Assembly (NCBI RefSeq): GCF_900104485.1
Contig: NZ_FMXQ01000012.1
Location: 1 to 64,000, forward strand
DNA length: 64,000 nucleotides
Direction: 5' to 3'
DNA from: Bauldia litoralis
GTDB lineage: Bacteria; Pseudomonadota; Alphaproteobacteria; Rhizobiales; Kaistiaceae
This document shows, one piece after another, positions 50,566 to 59,875 of the stretch. Numbering within the stretch: the first letter of the stretch is position 1; the number at the start of each line of letters is the position of its first letter. The notes below the pieces were generated by a model that saw nothing but the letters and a program-made list of their open reading frames with translations, had not been told where the DNA came from and did not search any database. The translations under genes and the position numbers were made by a program.

Positions 50566-52139
50566 TCGAAGATGAAGCCGTAGGTGCCGCGATAGGAACC
50601 GGCAGGCGCCGGTTCGCCCGCGACGCCATAGACCCGGTTGATGCGGCCGAGGAAGGTGCCGGTCGCATCGCCGGCCGGCGCGAAGCCGTCGTCCGGCTTG
50701 GCAAGCGCGGTGCGCGACACCGGCTTCACCAGATAGGGCGTGACGATGATGACCAGCTCGGTCTCGCTCCGCTTGAAGTCGCGGCTGCGGAACAGGGTGC
50801 CGAGCACTGGCAGCTTGGACAGCGCCGGCAGGCCGGAGATCGCCTGGCGGATGTTGTCGCGGAGCATGCCGGCCATGACCATCGAGCCGCCGGAGGGCAG
50901 TTCGAGGGTCGTCTCGCTGCGCCGGACGGAGATCGACGGCAGCGTAATGCCGCTGAGCTGGATGCTGTCTTCGGTGTTGAGGTCGGAAACCTCGGTCTTG
51001 ACCCGCAGGCTGATGCGGCCTTCCGACAGGACCACCGGGGTGAAGCCGAGGGCGACGCCGAAGGGCTTGTACTCGATGATGACGTTGCCGTCCTGGTCGC
51101 GGCCGCTCGGCACCGGGAATTCACCGCCGGCAAGGAAGGAGGCCGACTCGCCGGAGATCGCGGTGAGGGTCGGCTCCGCCAGGGTCTTGATCATGCCGGT
51201 CTGGTCGAGGGCGCGCACGGCGCCCATGATGCCGTTGTTGAAGGTGCAGCTGCTGGCGCCGAGGGCGCCGCAGCCGGCGCTGGAGCTGCCGGAGCCGGCG
51301 ATGCCGACGCTTTCGGGCGCCTTGTTGGTGGCGCCGAAGGGAAGGGCCGAGCTGATCAGGCCCTTGAAGCTGCCGACACTGATCGCACCGTTGAGATCGA
51401 TGCCGAGCTGCTTGAGGATATTGCGCTGGACCTCGGCGACGGTGACCTTGAGATGGACCTGGTCCTCGCCCTCGATGGTCAGCATGTTGATGACGCTGCT
51501 GGTCGGAGCCTCGCTTGAGCCGAGGGTGATGTTGACACTGCCGGATTCGCCGCCGCCACCATCTCCGTTGCCGGGCTGGGCGTTGGCGCCGCCGTTTACG
51601 AAGATGTTGGCGATGTCCTGGGCCTTGCGCGCGTCGGCGGCGGTCGGCACCGAGCCGGCGAGGATGATGTTGTCGCTGACGATCTCGACGACGATATCGG
51701 AGCCGGGGATCAGGCGACGGAGCAGCGCGTCGAGGTTGGAATTGTCGCGTTCGACCTCGAGGTCGAGGGTGACGATCTGGGCACCGGCGCGATCGAAGAC
51801 GATGATGCTGGCCTGGCCGACGGCGATGCCGGTGAGGTAGATGCGCCGGGGCGTGCGCATCACCGCGTCGGCGATCGCCGGGTTGGAGATCAGGACGTCG
51901 CGGGCGTCGCGCGGCAGGTCGACGACCAGCGCCTTGTTGAGGCCGAGCTTGAGGGACTTGGTGATCGCGGCGCCGGCGTAGATATCGTCGCCGCCATAGA
52001 CATCGCCATCGACGGCGCTGTCGAAATAGATGTCGTCGTCGCCGCCACCGGCCTGGGCGGGCGCGATGAAGGCCATGGCACCGAGGGCCAGGCCCAACGC
52101 TGCCACGGCGAAACACCCGCGCTGGAACGAAACGAGCAT
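50562..52139 (-). CDS. cpaC: CpaC/RcpA secretin
   Basis: A 525-residue outer-membrane secretin that forms the Flp pilus pore. Signal peptide to about residue 30, then the N-domain (LNKALVVDLPRDARDVLISN), a BON-like zone (about 150-190) and the secretin domain ending VLGTLFRSRDFKRSETELVI. Four-base ATGA link to cpaD. Confidence 0.93.
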   Translation of the reverse strand: MLVSFQRGCFAVAALGLALGAMAFIAPAQAGGGDDDIYFDSAVDGDVYGGDDIYAGAAITKSLKLGLNKALVVDLPRDARDVLISNPAIADAVMRTPRRIYLTGIAVGQASIIVFDRAGAQIVTLDLEVERDNSNLDALLRRLIPGSDIVVEIVSDNIILAGSVPTAADARKAQDIANIFVNGGANAQPGNGDGGGGESGSVNITLGSSEAPTSSVINMLTIEGEDQVHLKVTVAEVQRNILKQLGIDLNGAISVGSFKGLISSALPFGATNKAPESVGIAGSGSSSAGCGALGASSCTFNNGIMGAVRALDQTGMIKTLAEPTLTAISGESASFLAGGEFPVPSGRDQDGNVIIEYKPFGVALGFTPVVLSEGRISLRVKTEVSDLNTEDSIQLSGITLPSISVRRSETTLELPSGGSMVMAGMLRDNIRQAISGLPALSKLPVLGTLFRSRDFKRSETELVIIVTPYLVKPVSRTALAKPDDGFAPAGDATGTFLGRINRVYGVAGEPAPAGSYRGTYGFIFE

Positions 52140-52179
52140 TCTCAGACCCCCCGAATCCCCGGCCGATGTGCCCCACGCA

Positions 52180-52986
52180 TCATCTGATACCGATCACTTG
52201 CCTGGCGACGCCGTTCTTCACGACCGTCACGCCGCCTGTCTTCTTGACACCGCTGATGAGGTGATAGGCGTCCGCGCCGATCGGCCCGGTCGCGGTGTCG
52301 GCGATGCTGCGCAGCGCGAGCGTCAACTGGTCGCTCATCTGCTGGGCGACCGTCAGGATCTCCGCCTGCTGCGGCGACAGTTCGAGCGTCGCCGTCTGGC
52401 CGACAACGACCTTCTCGCCGTCGACATCCTCGATCGTCTGGTCGATGGCGAGGACGCGCACGTCATTGAGGACGGTTTCGGTGAGATAGCCGCCGGGCGC
52501 GTCGGCATTGTCGTCGGCCTGGCGGCTCATGATCACGTCGACGCGGTCGTTCGGCAGGATGAAGCCGCCGGCGCTGGTATCCGCGGAAATCTTGGTGGCG
52601 ACCGCGCGCTTGCCGGCCGGCAGGATCGCCGACATGAAGCCGCGGTCGGACCGGATCAGCTTGGCGAGACTGATCGGCTCGCCGGAATAGAGGGTCGAAC
52701 GGGCGATCGCACCGACCACCTCGTCCATTGCATCGGGATCGCTGGAGCGCACGAGAAAACGGCCGGACGCGCCGCTTTCCGGCCATTCCTGCCATTCGAT
52801 ATCCGACTCGGAAACGGTCGATCCCATCGGCACGTCGTTGGCGACAACGAGAACCTCGACGGTATCGATCGCGTCGGCGACCACCATCGGCTCGCTTTCC
52901 TGCCCGGTCATGTTGAGCGCGAGCATCGCGGCAACGACGCCGGCGCCGACAGCCACTCCGAGAATTGCAACGCGGGCGAAATTCAT
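52180..52986 (-). CDS. cpaB: CpaB/RcpC pilus assembly protein
   Basis: A 268-residue periplasmic protein with an N-terminal membrane anchor (VAILGVAVGAGVVAAMLAL) and a SAF domain (VLVVANDVPMGSTVSESDIEW), followed by LPAGKRAVATKISADTSAGG. It supports the secretin. ATG at 52986 is chosen; an in-frame ATG at 53001 exists. First gene of the cpaB-tadC operon, with CtrA-like sites upstream. Confidence 0.88.
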   Translation of the reverse strand: MNFARVAILGVAVGAGVVAAMLALNMTGQESEPMVVADAIDTVEVLVVANDVPMGSTVSESDIEWQEWPESGASGRFLVRSSDPDAMDEVVGAIARSTLYSGEPISLAKLIRSDRGFMSAILPAGKRAVATKISADTSAGGFILPNDRVDVIMSRQADDNADAPGGYLTETVLNDVRVLAIDQTIEDVDGEKVVVGQTATLELSPQQAEILTVAQQMSDQLTLALRSIADTATGPIGADAYHLISGVKKTGGVTVVKNGVARQVIGIR

Positions 52987-53060
52987 AACGCAGTACCTCA
53001 CAGAAGGTTGAGTTTCGGGTTCAACCTCGTAGGCAAGCTTCCCACTGCAATCGTGTAGTT

Positions 53061-53103
53061 ATGGTTAACCGGACGTGAGAAATCGTACCTAACGAGACGT
53101 TAA
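53061..53103 (-). promoter_or_regulatory. CtrA-like sites upstream of cpaB
   Basis: On the minus strand, TTAACGTCTCGTTAG (53103-53089, TTAA-N7-TTAG) and GGTTAACCAT (53070-53061), the well-known CtrA half-site. They lie 75-118 bases before the cpaB start, a suitable place for an activator. The rest of 53104-53222 carries no gene. Confidence 0.5.
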
Positions 53104-53222
53104 TCACCACCCGAATGCCGGGCGGCGGCGGGGGATCGCGCGGACGTATCGAAGTCGTCGGACCGTCGCTTCTTGCTGCGACGCATCGCGACAGGGCGAG
53201 ACCGCTCGACGAAACGGGCAGC

Positions 53223-53738
53223 CTAGCCAGTCACCATCTTCACCCAGATCGTGTGGGGGTAGATGGCCAAGGCGGCGGCAGCGAGCGCGACCCCATAGGG
53301 CACTCCCGCCTTCTCGTCGTGCAGGCGTGCGATCCAGGGCTGGCGGACAACGGCGGCCGGCAGCACGGCGCCCCTGAAGGACAGGATGACCAGCGTCAAC
53401 AGGCCGCCGAAGACGGCGGCGAGGCTGACGAATTCGAGGGTGTTGCCCCAGCCCAGCCACAGCGCGATGGCGGCGGACAGCTTGGCGTCGCCGCCGCCGA
53501 TCCAGCCGAAAGCGAAGAAGGTGAAGCTGACGGCGAGGACGGCGCCGCCGGCCGCCCAATGCATGCCGAAGGTCTGCCAGTCCATGCCGGTCAGCGGCGC
53601 GAGCGGCAGGAAGATCGCGACCAGCGCCAGCGAAATGCGATTGGAGATCGTCATGGTCAAGAGGTCGGCCGCGGCCGAATAGGCCATGCCGATCGGAAAC
53701 AGGACGAAGAGGATTTGCTGCAAGGCCGTCTGGAACAT
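53223..53738 (-). CDS. cpaA: CpaA/TadV prepilin peptidase
   Basis: A 171-residue membrane aspartic protease of the A24 family that cleaves Flp prepilin. Two catalytic aspartates are seen: in SAAADLLTMTISN and in GGGDAKL. About five to six membrane segments. ATG at 53738 opens the first segment; the frame extends to 53822. Confidence 0.88.
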   Translation of the reverse strand: MFQTALQQILFVLFPIGMAYSAAADLLTMTISNRISLALVAIFLPLAPLTGMDWQTFGMHWAAGGAVLAVSFTFFAFGWIGGGDAKLSAAIALWLGWGNTLEFVSLAAVFGGLLTLVILSFRGAVLPAAVVRQPWIARLHDEKAGVPYGVALAAAALAIYPHTIWVKMVTG

Positions 53739-53838
53739 GATGTCTAACGCCGTATCAGCCCTTTCGCTGTCGTAGCCGACAGTCCTTAACAAGCGCTCAA
53801 CGCGCCGTCGGGGCGATGGCACCTGTCAGAAATGCGCC

Positions 53839-53871
53839 GGGCGCGCCGTTGGCCTTGGCAACGACGCGCCC
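53839..53871 (-). terminator. Hairpin after the Flp pilin gene
   Basis: GGGCGCGTCGTTG and CAACGGCGCGCCC (minus strand) form a 13-pair stem with one wobble and a seven-base loop, then GGCGCATTTC. It separates flp from cpaA, which would allow far more pilin than machine mRNA. Confidence 0.65.
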
Positions 53872-53918
53872 TGCGGAGTTCGGGTTACTAGCCCGCGGAC
53901 GTCTCGAAAGAGAGGTCC

Positions 53919-54089
53919 TTACTTGCCCTTCATCGTCTTCGAAAGATCGGTGAAGGCGGTGTTGAGCTTGCCGCCGAGCGCGCCGGCGCCGACGATGATC
54001 GCGACACCGATGAGGGAAGCGATCAGGCCATATTCAATGGCGGTGGCGCCGGACTCGTCCTTGGCGAAACGTGCGAACAGATTGGTCAT
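53919..54089 (-). CDS. flp: Flp-type major pilin
   Basis: A 56-residue class IVb prepilin. The leader MTNLFARFAKDESG is cleaved by CpaA after Gly14 ahead of ATAIEYGLIASL, the conserved Flp motif with Glu at position 5 of the mature protein, followed by a hydrophobic helix. GAGGAG lies nine bases before the ATG. It is shorter than 60 residues and easily missed. It sits upstream of cpaA on the same strand, ahead of a terminator. Confidence 0.93.
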   Translation of the reverse strand: MTNLFARFAKDESGATAIEYGLIASLIGVAIIVGAGALGGKLNTAFTDLSKTMKGK

Positions 54090-54516
54090 GATAGTAACTC
54101 CTCACTCCACGAGTGTGTTTGAACTTCCTGGGTCTGGATCGGTCGCTGATTTGTTCTCGACCGCAACCATGCTTCGAACATAAGGACAATTTACTGCACT
54201 TGAGTTAATGGATGACCCCGATATTCTGAGGTTGAATTAGGATTTGTTAATGATGAAACAAACGTAAAGTATTGATTATCGCTGTATTCCAATGTTTTGC
54301 GAATTCGGGGCGGATTTCTTATTTTCTTGTTTACCACGCTCCTCAACCAGCCATTCACCACGGCGGCAGACCACCGATGCAGGATCTCTATTTCTCGCCG
54401 CAGGCTGCTCGCCGGCCCACGTGGGGCGCCTGGCCCGACTGCGACAGGCGTCTTAAGTCTTCATTCACCATTATTCGCCAAGGATTCCGCCAGTCCGAGG
54501 CACCCCGGAGATTTCC
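54090..54516. other. AT-rich intergenic region upstream of flp
   Basis: No gene is evident in these 427 bases. The part 54181-54300 is markedly AT-rich for this window (for example TTGAATTAGGATTTGTTAAT) and should carry the leftward flp promoter and perhaps the rightward promoter for 54517. TTAA motifs occur at 54206 and 54247, but not with exact N7 spacing. A good candidate for regulator binding. Confidence 0.4.
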
Positions 54517-55014
54517 ATGTCGCGCCAGCCATCATCCGCCATCGCCCTTTCTCTCGGCGGCGCCCTCCGCTGCGGCCTCGTCCTCGCCGGCCTGGTCGCG
54601 GGGCTGCCGGCAGCGATGGCCGAGGAGGAAGCCCCGATTTCAGTCATCATCGACCGGGCCAAGGTCATGCGCATCTCCCGGCCGGCCGACATCGTCATCA
54701 TCGGCAACCCGGCGATCGCCGACGCGACCATCCAGGACAACCGCACCCTGATCATCACCGGCCGCGCCTTCGGCACGACCAACCTCATCGTCCTCGATGC
54801 CTCCGGTGAGGCGATCGCCGACTCGGTCCTCACCGTCACCGGCACTAATGACGGAGTCGTCACCGTCTATAAGAGGGCCAGCCGCGAAACGCTGAGCTGC
54901 ACTCCCGAGTGTTCGCCGACGATGACCATCGGCGACCGCAACGACGTCTTCTCCACCACCACCGCGCAGATCCAGGCCCACAGCGAGATGTCCGACGCCG
55001 CCAGCGGACGCTGA
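54517..55014 (+). CDS. Pilus assembly protein with secretin N-domain
   Basis: A 165-residue periplasmic protein. Signal peptide to about residue 35, then a T2SS-T3SS_pil_N-type domain (VIIDRAKVMRISRPADIVIIGNPAIADATI ..., in part) like the N-terminus of CpaC. There is no secretin core, so it is a free-standing N-domain. Two cysteines in LSCTPECSP may form a disulfide. It is common beside tad genes in rhizobia and probably aids pore assembly. Confidence 0.75.
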   Translation: MSRQPSSAIALSLGGALRCGLVLAGLVAGLPAAMAEEEAPISVIIDRAKVMRISRPADIVIIGNPAIADATIQDNRTLIITGRAFGTTNLIVLDASGEAIADSVLTVTGTNDGVVTVYKRASRETLSCTPECSPTMTIGDRNDVFSTTTAQIQAHSEMSDAASGR

Positions 55015-55218
55015 GCATCGTCCTCGGTCGAGCCTGACGTTTTCCGATTGCGATCGGGTTACCAGCGATCGGCGGCATACCGGCATGGTTGATGAAACCT
55101 TGCCGAGATGCCTCGGTTTTTGAGTACAAGTCGCAAGAGTTCCTCAATGCCTGCTTGTTAGTTCTTGACCAAAGTCGGCGGTCTAGTTGCCGCGGCAGGT
55201 CGAGGACAGTTAAGGACA

Positions 55219-55776
55219 ATGGCCAAGGTCGGTTCTGGTGATGCGCCGCGCGCCAGGCGCGGGAGCTTCAGACGGTTCCGCCGCGACGAGAACGGCGCGA
55301 CCGCCGTCGAATTCGGCATCATTGCCCTCCCCTTCATCGCCCTGATGATGGCAATCATCGAAACCGCGCTCGTCTTCTTCGCCGGACAGGCGATGGAGAC
55401 GGCGGTCGACCGCGCCTCGCGGCTGGTCCGAACCGGCCAGGCGCAGCAACAGGGCTTCAGCGCCGAGGACTTCAAGAAAGAGGTCTGTTCGGGCGTGATG
55501 TCGCTGCTCGACTGTGACAACGGTCTCAAGATCGACGTAGCAACGTACAAGAACTTCGGCGACATCGCCCTGACAAAGCCGGTCGACGGCGCGGGGAATC
55601 TCAAGAAGACCTTCGACTACAAGCCCGGCAACGGCGGCGATATCGTCGTGGTGCGCGCCTTCTACGAGTGGCCGGTCTACGTCAACCTGCTCGGGCACAA
55701 CCTGGCCAACATGGCCAACGGGACGCACCTCCTGTCCTCGGCCACCGCGTTCCGCAACGAGCCCTTCCCATGGTGA
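55219..55776 (+). CDS. TadE-family pseudopilin
   Basis: A 185-residue TadE-like protein with a positively charged N-terminus and RRDENGATAVEFGIIALPFI, which contains a Gly before the cleavage site and the pilin-like hydrophobic helix. Minor pilins of this kind are processed by TadV. ATG at 55219 is preferred to the TTG at 55165. Overlaps the next gene by seven bases. Confidence 0.82.
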   Translation: MAKVGSGDAPRARRGSFRRFRRDENGATAVEFGIIALPFIALMMAIIETALVFFAGQAMETAVDRASRLVRTGQAQQQGFSAEDFKKEVCSGVMSLLDCDNGLKIDVATYKNFGDIALTKPVDGAGNLKKTFDYKPGNGGDIVVVRAFYEWPVYVNLLGHNLANMANGTHLLSSATAFRNEPFPW

Positions 55777-56354
55777 CCGCGATGAAAGCCGCGCCGCCGC
55801 GCGCCATCCTCCGCCGGCTTCGCCGCCCCCTGGGCAGGCGCTTCGGCGCCGACCAGTCGGGCGTTTCGGCGGTCGAGTTCGCGCTGATCCTGCCGATCAT
55901 GCTGACGCTCTATTTCGGCGCGGTCGAACTCGGCGACGCGCTGACCATCAAGCGCAAGGTGACCAGCGTCACCAGTTCGCTCACCGACCTGGTGACGCAG
56001 TCGAAGTCGGTCACCGACGACGACATGAAGAACATCCTCAACGCCGCCAAGACGATGATCAGCCCCTATGACGACAGCAAGCTGAAGATCAAGATCACCG
56101 GGGTGAAGATCGATGACAAGGGCAAGGCGACGGTCGCCTGGAGCGACGCGCTCAATGACACGGCCTTCGCCAAGAATTCGCCGATAACCCTGCCGGCCAA
56201 CGTCTCGGAGGAAGACAGCTTCCTGGTCACCACCGAGGTGCATTACGACTATCTGCCGACCATCGGCTATGTCATGACCGGCAGCTTCGACCTGAACGAC
56301 CAGTACTACCTGCGGCCGCGGCTGAGCCGGGAAGTCAAGCGGCCGTCCAACTGA
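55770..56354 (+). CDS. TadE/TadG-family pseudopilin
   Basis: A 194-residue pseudopilin with QSGVSAVEFALILPIMLTLY near residues 29-48 and a soluble C-terminal domain. Second of a coupled pair; together with the TadE-like protein it probably forms part of the pilus base or tip. Confidence 0.8.
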   Translation: MVTAMKAAPPRAILRRLRRPLGRRFGADQSGVSAVEFALILPIMLTLYFGAVELGDALTIKRKVTSVTSSLTDLVTQSKSVTDDDMKNILNAAKTMISPYDDSKLKIKITGVKIDDKGKATVAWSDALNDTAFAKNSPITLPANVSEEDSFLVTTEVHYDYLPTIGYVMTGSFDLNDQYYLRPRLSREVKRPSN

Positions 56355-56358
56355 GGCT

Positions 56359-57291
56359 TCACTGCGTGGCGCCGTCCCCTGGCGCGACCAGATCCGTCAC
56401 CACCGTATAGAGGCTTGCATCGGGCGTCGCGAAACCGCCACCGCCGAAGCCCGCCCGGTCGACCGCGTCAAGCGCCTCGGGATCCAGGGTCGCCATGTTG
56501 ACCAGGGCGCGGGACAGCAGAACGCGGAGTTCCGGCGGCATGTCGCTGCGCACCGCATGCGGGCCGAAGGGAATCAGCCGTGACCGCCAGACGATCTCGA
56601 TCTGGTCCATGGTCAGGCGCTCGTCGGCGACCATCCGCGCCAGGGAACCGAAATTGTAGCCGGTGCGGGCCGGGCCGGTCAGGCTTGACCAGCCGACGGC
56701 GACATCGACCTCGCCCGCGAGCAGCGCGGCGAGCGCCGCCTCCGGGTCCTGCTTCGTCACCACGGTCGAAAAGTAGTCCTCGGGAACGATATCCTCGGCG
56801 GCAAAGGCCTGGACCGGGATCAGCCGGCCGGCAACCGAGTCGGGGCCGGCCAGAGCGACCCGCTTGCCCCGGGCGTCGGCCAGCGACTCGATGCCGCCAT
56901 TGGCGGTCGCGACCAGGATCGAATGAAAGCCGAGCGCCCCATCGGCGGCGATCGGTGCGCCGATCGCCGTGACACAGTCGCACTCGGCGAAAGCGGTGGC
57001 ATAGCTCGTGGCGCTGTAGATCGCGTAGTCGACATCGCCGGCGGTCTGGGCGTCGATCAGTGCCCGATAGCTCGCCGCCGGGACGATCTCGACCGGGATG
57101 CCGGTGCGGTCCTGGAGGTAGATTCGGAACGGCTCGAGGGTCGCCACCCGATAGGCGGAATCGCCGCCGGCAAGGACGCCGATCCGTAGCTTCTGGACCT
57201 CGTCGCGCCAGCCAGCCGAAGCGACGCCACCTGCGAGCGACAGGAGGAGAGCGAGGCAGCCGGCGACCGCGACCTTGAAGAGGAAACGCAT
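56359..57291 (-). CDS. PhnD-like phosphate/phosphonate-type binding protein
   Basis: A 310-residue periplasmic protein with a signal peptide (FKVAVAGCLALLLSLAGGVASA, in part) and a type II solute-binding fold typical of PhnD relatives: LRIGVLAGGDSAYRVATLEPFR and YRALIDAQTAGDVDYAIYSA. ATG at 57291 starts the signal; 57309 is an alternative. No permease or ATPase gene adjoins, so it may serve as a sensor input or work with a distant transporter. Confidence 0.75.
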   Translation of the reverse strand: MRFLFKVAVAGCLALLLSLAGGVASAGWRDEVQKLRIGVLAGGDSAYRVATLEPFRIYLQDRTGIPVEIVPAASYRALIDAQTAGDVDYAIYSATSYATAFAECDCVTAIGAPIAADGALGFHSILVATANGGIESLADARGKRVALAGPDSVAGRLIPVQAFAAEDIVPEDYFSTVVTKQDPEAALAALLAGEVDVAVGWSSLTGPARTGYNFGSLARMVADERLTMDQIEIVWRSRLIPFGPHAVRSDMPPELRVLLSRALVNMATLDPEALDAVDRAGFGGGGFATPDASLYTVVTDLVAPGDGATQ

Positions 57292-57381
57292 TGCAGTCGA
57301 TCCACTCATAGAGCCGATGGCGGGAATCGCAGCGATTCTCGCATGAAGTCCCGGTGACGCGAAAGCCCGGATAGACGGCGA

Positions 57382-58401
57382 TCAGCCGCGGGAGAAGGTG
57401 TAGGACGTAACCTGACGATAGGTCTCGCCGGGACGCAGCACCGTGCTCTGGAAATTCGGGTGGTTCGGCGCATCCGGAAACAGCTGCGGCTCGAAGCAGC
57501 AGCCTGACGAGAGCGCATAGTGACGGCCGCCGAGGCCGGGCACGGGAATCGTCTTCATCATGTTGCCGTCATAGAACTGGACGCCGGGCTCGGTCGACCG
57601 GACCTCAAGCGCCACGCCGCTCTTCGGCGAGCGAAGCCGGGCGACCGGCCGTGGTTCGGCGACGCTCTCCATCGCGACGACCATGTTGACGTCGTACTGG
57701 AAGCGGGCGCCGTCCACCATCCGGCGGATCGGCACCATCTGGCGAAGATCGTAATCGGTGCCGTCGACCGGCCGGATCTCGCCGGTGGGCACCAATTCCT
57801 GGTTGACCGGGGTATAGGCATCGGCCAGCACCTGGACCTCGTGGTCGTAGATCTGCGGCGAGTCGTCGAGATTGAAATAGGTGTGCTGGGCGAGGTTGAC
57901 GATGGTCGGCGCGTCGGTGGTCGCCGTCGCCTCGATGCGGAAGGTCGCCGGCGCTTCGATCGAATAGCGGCAGGTCACCGCGCAGCGGCCGGGATAGCCC
58001 TCGTCGCCGTCGGCGCTGTCGAGCGCGAGGGTGGCGCTGGTGTCGTCGTGGTCGACGAGTCGCCACGGAATCGAGCCGAAGCCGTTCTTGCCGCCGTGAA
58101 GATGGGTGTGCCCGCCCTCGTTGCGCTCCAGCTGGTAGTCGTGGCCGTCGATGGCGAAACGCCCATGGGCGATGCGATTGGCCGAGCGGCCGACCAACGC
58201 GCCAAAATGCGGCGAGTAGTGAAGGTAACTGTCGAGGTCGTCGAAGCCGAGGACCAGCGGGTGGTCGACACCGGCCAGCCGGATCTCACGGATGACCGCG
58301 CCAAGCGTGATGATGCTGGCGGCAAGATCGCCCGACCCGATCGTTACTTCCTCGATATCCGTGCCGTCGGGCATCTGCCCGAACCGTCTCGCTGCCGCCA
58401 C
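57382..58401 (-). CDS. galM: Aldose 1-epimerase (mutarotase)
   Basis: A 339-residue galactose mutarotase fold enzyme. Catalytic histidines in GGHTHLHGGKNGFG and NLAQHTYFNL, together with NRIAHGRF near residue 70. It interconverts alpha and beta anomers of aldoses. The other sugar genes in this stretch support a role in hexose/xylose use. Confidence 0.88.
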   Translation of the reverse strand: MAAARRFGQMPDGTDIEEVTIGSGDLAASIITLGAVIREIRLAGVDHPLVLGFDDLDSYLHYSPHFGALVGRSANRIAHGRFAIDGHDYQLERNEGGHTHLHGGKNGFGSIPWRLVDHDDTSATLALDSADGDEGYPGRCAVTCRYSIEAPATFRIEATATTDAPTIVNLAQHTYFNLDDSPQIYDHEVQVLADAYTPVNQELVPTGEIRPVDGTDYDLRQMVPIRRMVDGARFQYDVNMVVAMESVAEPRPVARLRSPKSGVALEVRSTEPGVQFYDGNMMKTIPVPGLGGRHYALSSGCCFEPQLFPDAPNHPNFQSTVLRPGETYRQVTSYTFSRG

Positions 58402-58536
58402 TGGTAAGCCTCCCCTGCCGATGCCGCCTTATACGGGATTCGGGGCCGAGGGGTCGAATCTTCCGGAGCCGGCGCGACCCCCTGGTTTCCCGCGTCGCGG
58501 CCTTGCGGAGCGATGCCGCGATTGCTAGGCGGAACC

Positions 58537-59868
58537 ATGCAGATCAATCCCCGCTTTCTCGACGATTTGCCCCGACAAGCCTGGCTTATCCGCGGCCGCG
58601 GCCGCACGCTCGATGTCGCCCTGGGTCGCAATGTCTCGCTCTCCGGGCACGGCTTTTTCGAAGGCGGCTGGGCGCGGACGCCGGGCCCCGAGGCCCTGCT
58701 GCCGGAGGGCATCCATCTCGGTTCGGGGCGGTATGGGGCGACGGGCGACTGACGCTGATCTCGCCGAGTCACTCGCTGGAATCCGTGTGGACGGCCGAGA
58801 CGGATGGCGCGGTATGGGCGGCCAATTCGCTGGCGCTGCTGGTGGCCGCGACGCGACCGGCCGACCTTCGCCATCTGGCGGCTTCGCACCGTGCTGCGGT
58901 CCATCCACCGGGGGCCTTCAGCCTACCGGCGCGAGGTCTTCGCGACCCCCGAAATTCGTATATGCCGGTTCGCCAACGCCTTCGTCACCCTTGCGCCGGA
59001 CGCGGCGCCGGCCGACCGGGCGCAATGCCAGAAGGCGGATTTCGATTCCTACGAAACCTACGTCGCCTTCCTGCGGGATACGACCGCCGAGGCGATGGCG
59101 AATTACGGCAAGCCGGCCAGCGTCTACCTGTCACGCGGCTACGACTCGCCCGCCGCGGCGATGCTGGCCCGCCAGATCGGGCCGGCGACGGCGATCTGCC
59201 TCGACCAGACGGCAAAAGGCAACGACGATGATGGCACGGCGATCGCCGAACGGCTCGGCATGCCGGTCGTGTCCGCAACGCGCCGCAAGCGCGCGACGCG
59301 GACGGTTCGGGCCGGGCCCTGGGACCTGGCGCTGGAGACCATCGCGCCAGACGACCATGCGACGACCTTCGAATTCTTCAACGGCACCGACATTTCGGAA
59401 GAAAGCATGCTGGTGCCGGACGAGGTGGTAGCCGACCGGGCGATCCTGACCGGCTGGCTCGGCGACGCTTTATGGGGGTTCGAATATCCGCCAAGCCCCG
59501 ACCTCCAGCGGTCGACGAACCTGGCAGCCGGCACCGGCCTTGCCGACTTCCGCCTCCGGACCGGCTTCATGCACGTTCCGATCCCGGCGCTTGGCTTCAA
59601 TCGCGCGGCGGCGATCCGGACGATCGGCCTGTCGGACGCGATGGAGCCATGGCGGCTTGGAACCGACTACGACCGGCCGATCCCGCGCCGCCTCGTCGAG
59701 GAAGCCGGCATCCCCCGGTCGTGGTTCGGAATGGCCAAGCAGTTCACGGCGACCAAGGCGGCCAATCTCCATGAGATCGCGCCGCTCCTGTTCGACAGGC
59801 TGGTCGATCGCTACGCGCCGGCCGTGGAGACCGGCGCCCTTGTCCGCCTGCCGACCGAAATGGTCTGA
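58537..59868 (+). pseudogene. PP-loop (asparagine-synthase-like) gene with two frameshifts
   Basis: Three segments in two frames make one protein of about 440 residues: 58537 to about 58728 (MQINPRFLDDLPRQAWLI), then another frame to about 58880 (FGAVWGDGRLTLISPSHS), then back to the first frame until 59868. The last part has a PP-loop-like LSRGYDSPAAAMLARQIG, as in asparagine synthase C-terminal domains. The two shifts compensate each other, so the downstream frame is preserved. The intact gene's function is unknown; it is perhaps related to cell-surface polysaccharide. Sequencing error would also explain it. Confidence 0.55.
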
Positions 59869-59875
59869 GCCGGCC

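Noticed and set aside
48494-50704. A 736-codon reading of cpaE as one very long protein
   Set aside because: The part beyond 49792 reads cpaD in a wrong frame. The ATGA junction and protein similarity place the cpaE start at 49792.
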